The position numbers and the translations under genes were made by a program. Positions 63,589 to 64,000 of a stretch of DNA of 64,000 bases are shown in pieces. Positions within the stretch are counted from its first letter, which is position 1. Every line of letters starts with the position of its first letter. The stretch lies in assembly GCA_002376235.1 (NCBI GenBank), contig DFNX01000014.1, positions 1 through 64,000 on the forward strand. Direction: 5' to 3'. The DNA comes from Neorhizobium sp. UBA3556. Its GTDB lineage: Bacteria > Pseudomonadota > Alphaproteobacteria > Rhizobiales > Rhizobiaceae. The notes under the pieces were generated by a model. It was not told where the DNA came from, ran no database searches, and saw only the letters and a list, made by a program, of their open reading frames with translations.

Positions 63589-63688
63589 AGTTTCGCGTGA
63601 TCCTAACCGTTGCCGGGGCAGCGTCGAGCGCGCCTAAGATCTGATCCTCCCAAGACTTTACCGCGATTGGCAAGAATTTGAACTTCAT
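63587..63688 (-). CDS. Candidate 33-aa protein, possibly frameshifted
   Basis: ATG 63688 opens 'MKFKFLPIAVKSWEDQILGA...' ending at TAA 63587, immediately before a strong terminator. Coding-like sequence continues upstream in the same frame ('YELVSAHKTG') to a stop; an ATG with AAGAGG (about 63735) lies in another frame. A small gene with a 1-base frameshift, or a small RNA, are both possible. Confidence 0.3.
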   Translation of the reverse strand: MKFKFLPIAVKSWEDQILGALDAAPATVRITRN

Positions 63689-64000
63689 GCCTGTTTTATG
63701 GGCTGAAACTAGCTCATAGGTTGGGCTTTGTCATCCTCTTTTTTTGTATTTTTGTGACAGGTGTGGAAAAAATTACCGATGGCGCATTTGTCGCACCCTG
63801 ACTTTCATCAAAAACACATTTTTGGCCGGTCTTGGGTGATTTGCCGCTTCGTTCATCCACCACCTTTTCGCTAAACGCCGGGTTTTCTTAGATGCAGGGA
63901 ACCGGTATTAAGCCACGCAAATGGTCTTCAAATCGGCCGATTCCTGCGTGATGCGGGTGGCCAAGTCAAAGTCGGAAATCACCATGCGCCTGTCCCGCTA
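63689..64000. other. Terminal intergenic region
   Basis: AT-rich with T runs near 63740-63760. A 25-codon minus-strand ORF (63985 to 63908, 'MVISDFDLATRITQESADLK' then a short tail) is the only other reading; it has a weak GGGACAGG upstream. I see no firm gene. Confidence 0.35.

Noticed and set aside
1..64000. CRISPR arrays, IS elements, rRNA genes, integrase genes
   Set aside because: I looked for regularly spaced repeats, transposase motifs and rRNA sequence and saw none.

Overview
The window is a chromosomal segment of an alphaproteobacterium of the Rhizobiaceae (Rhizobium, Sinorhizobium or Agrobacterium relatives). The evidence is the high-GC codon usage, a complete rhizobial-type nuo operon followed by birA and RNase J, an rkp (K-antigen) locus, pss/prs-type exopolysaccharide genes, and a two-palindrome RIME-like repeat. 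Genus and species cannot be fixed from the sequence alone.

Layout. 1-4.1 kb: the 3' part of an HAF-repeat autotransporter, then a secreted phytase-like esterase preceded by a near-perfect PHO box. 4.1-8.8 kb: a two-gene YhaO/YhaN (Mre11/Rad50-like) nuclease-ATPase operon. 8.8-22.8 kb: an rkp-type locus with a polysaccharide-export lipoprotein, the giant type I PKS RkpA, the alpha-oxoamine-synthase-like RkpG and the ketoreductase RkpH, then a convergent phosphatase. This locus is bracketed by two divergent paralogues of an uncharacterised membrane-anchored protein. 23.1-25.3 kb: katG.

25.4-41.1 kb is a surface-polysaccharide region. On the minus strand it has UDP-glucose dehydrogenase, mannose-1-P guanylyltransferase, phosphomannomutase, an ExoY-like initiating sugar transferase and a type I secretion pair (prsD/prsE-like). 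On the plus strand it has pssD/pssE-like transferase genes and a complete dTDP-L-rhamnose set (rfbC, B, D, A). Several genes here are visibly decayed: a glycosyltransferase stub runs in frame behind the prsE stop, pssD carries a 2-nt deletion at its SGGGHW motif, and a frameshifted flippase is fused to a FkbM methyltransferase fragment. Sugar-nucleotide supply looks intact while specific assembly genes are broken.

41.1-43.1 kb is a small accessory patch: unknown genes, small membrane proteins and an AbiU2/HEPN-like protein. It lies on the 3' side of tRNA-Val, and a near-copy of the tRNA 3' half (a possible att remnant) lies between. Two identical tRNA-Asp genes follow. 44.2-60.2 kb holds nuoABCDEFGHIJKLMN in one direction, with a NuoE that has a long C-terminal extension, then birA. 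60.2-63.4 kb holds rnj, a small lipoprotein, methylmalonyl-CoA epimerase and a DUF1467 membrane protein. The end of the window holds a RIME-like repeat, a strong terminator and small uncertain ORFs.

How the genes may work together: RkpA/G/H probably build a specialised lipid for the export of a capsular or K-type polysaccharide through the Wza-like lipoprotein, while Ugd, ManC, Pmm and Rfb supply GlcA, GDP-mannose and rhamnose donors. The most distinctive signals are the PKS / alpha-oxoamine-synthase / KDSR-like cassette with its flanking paralogues, the PHO box, the clustered pseudogenisation of the EPS genes, and the tRNA-Val-associated AbiU2-like patch.
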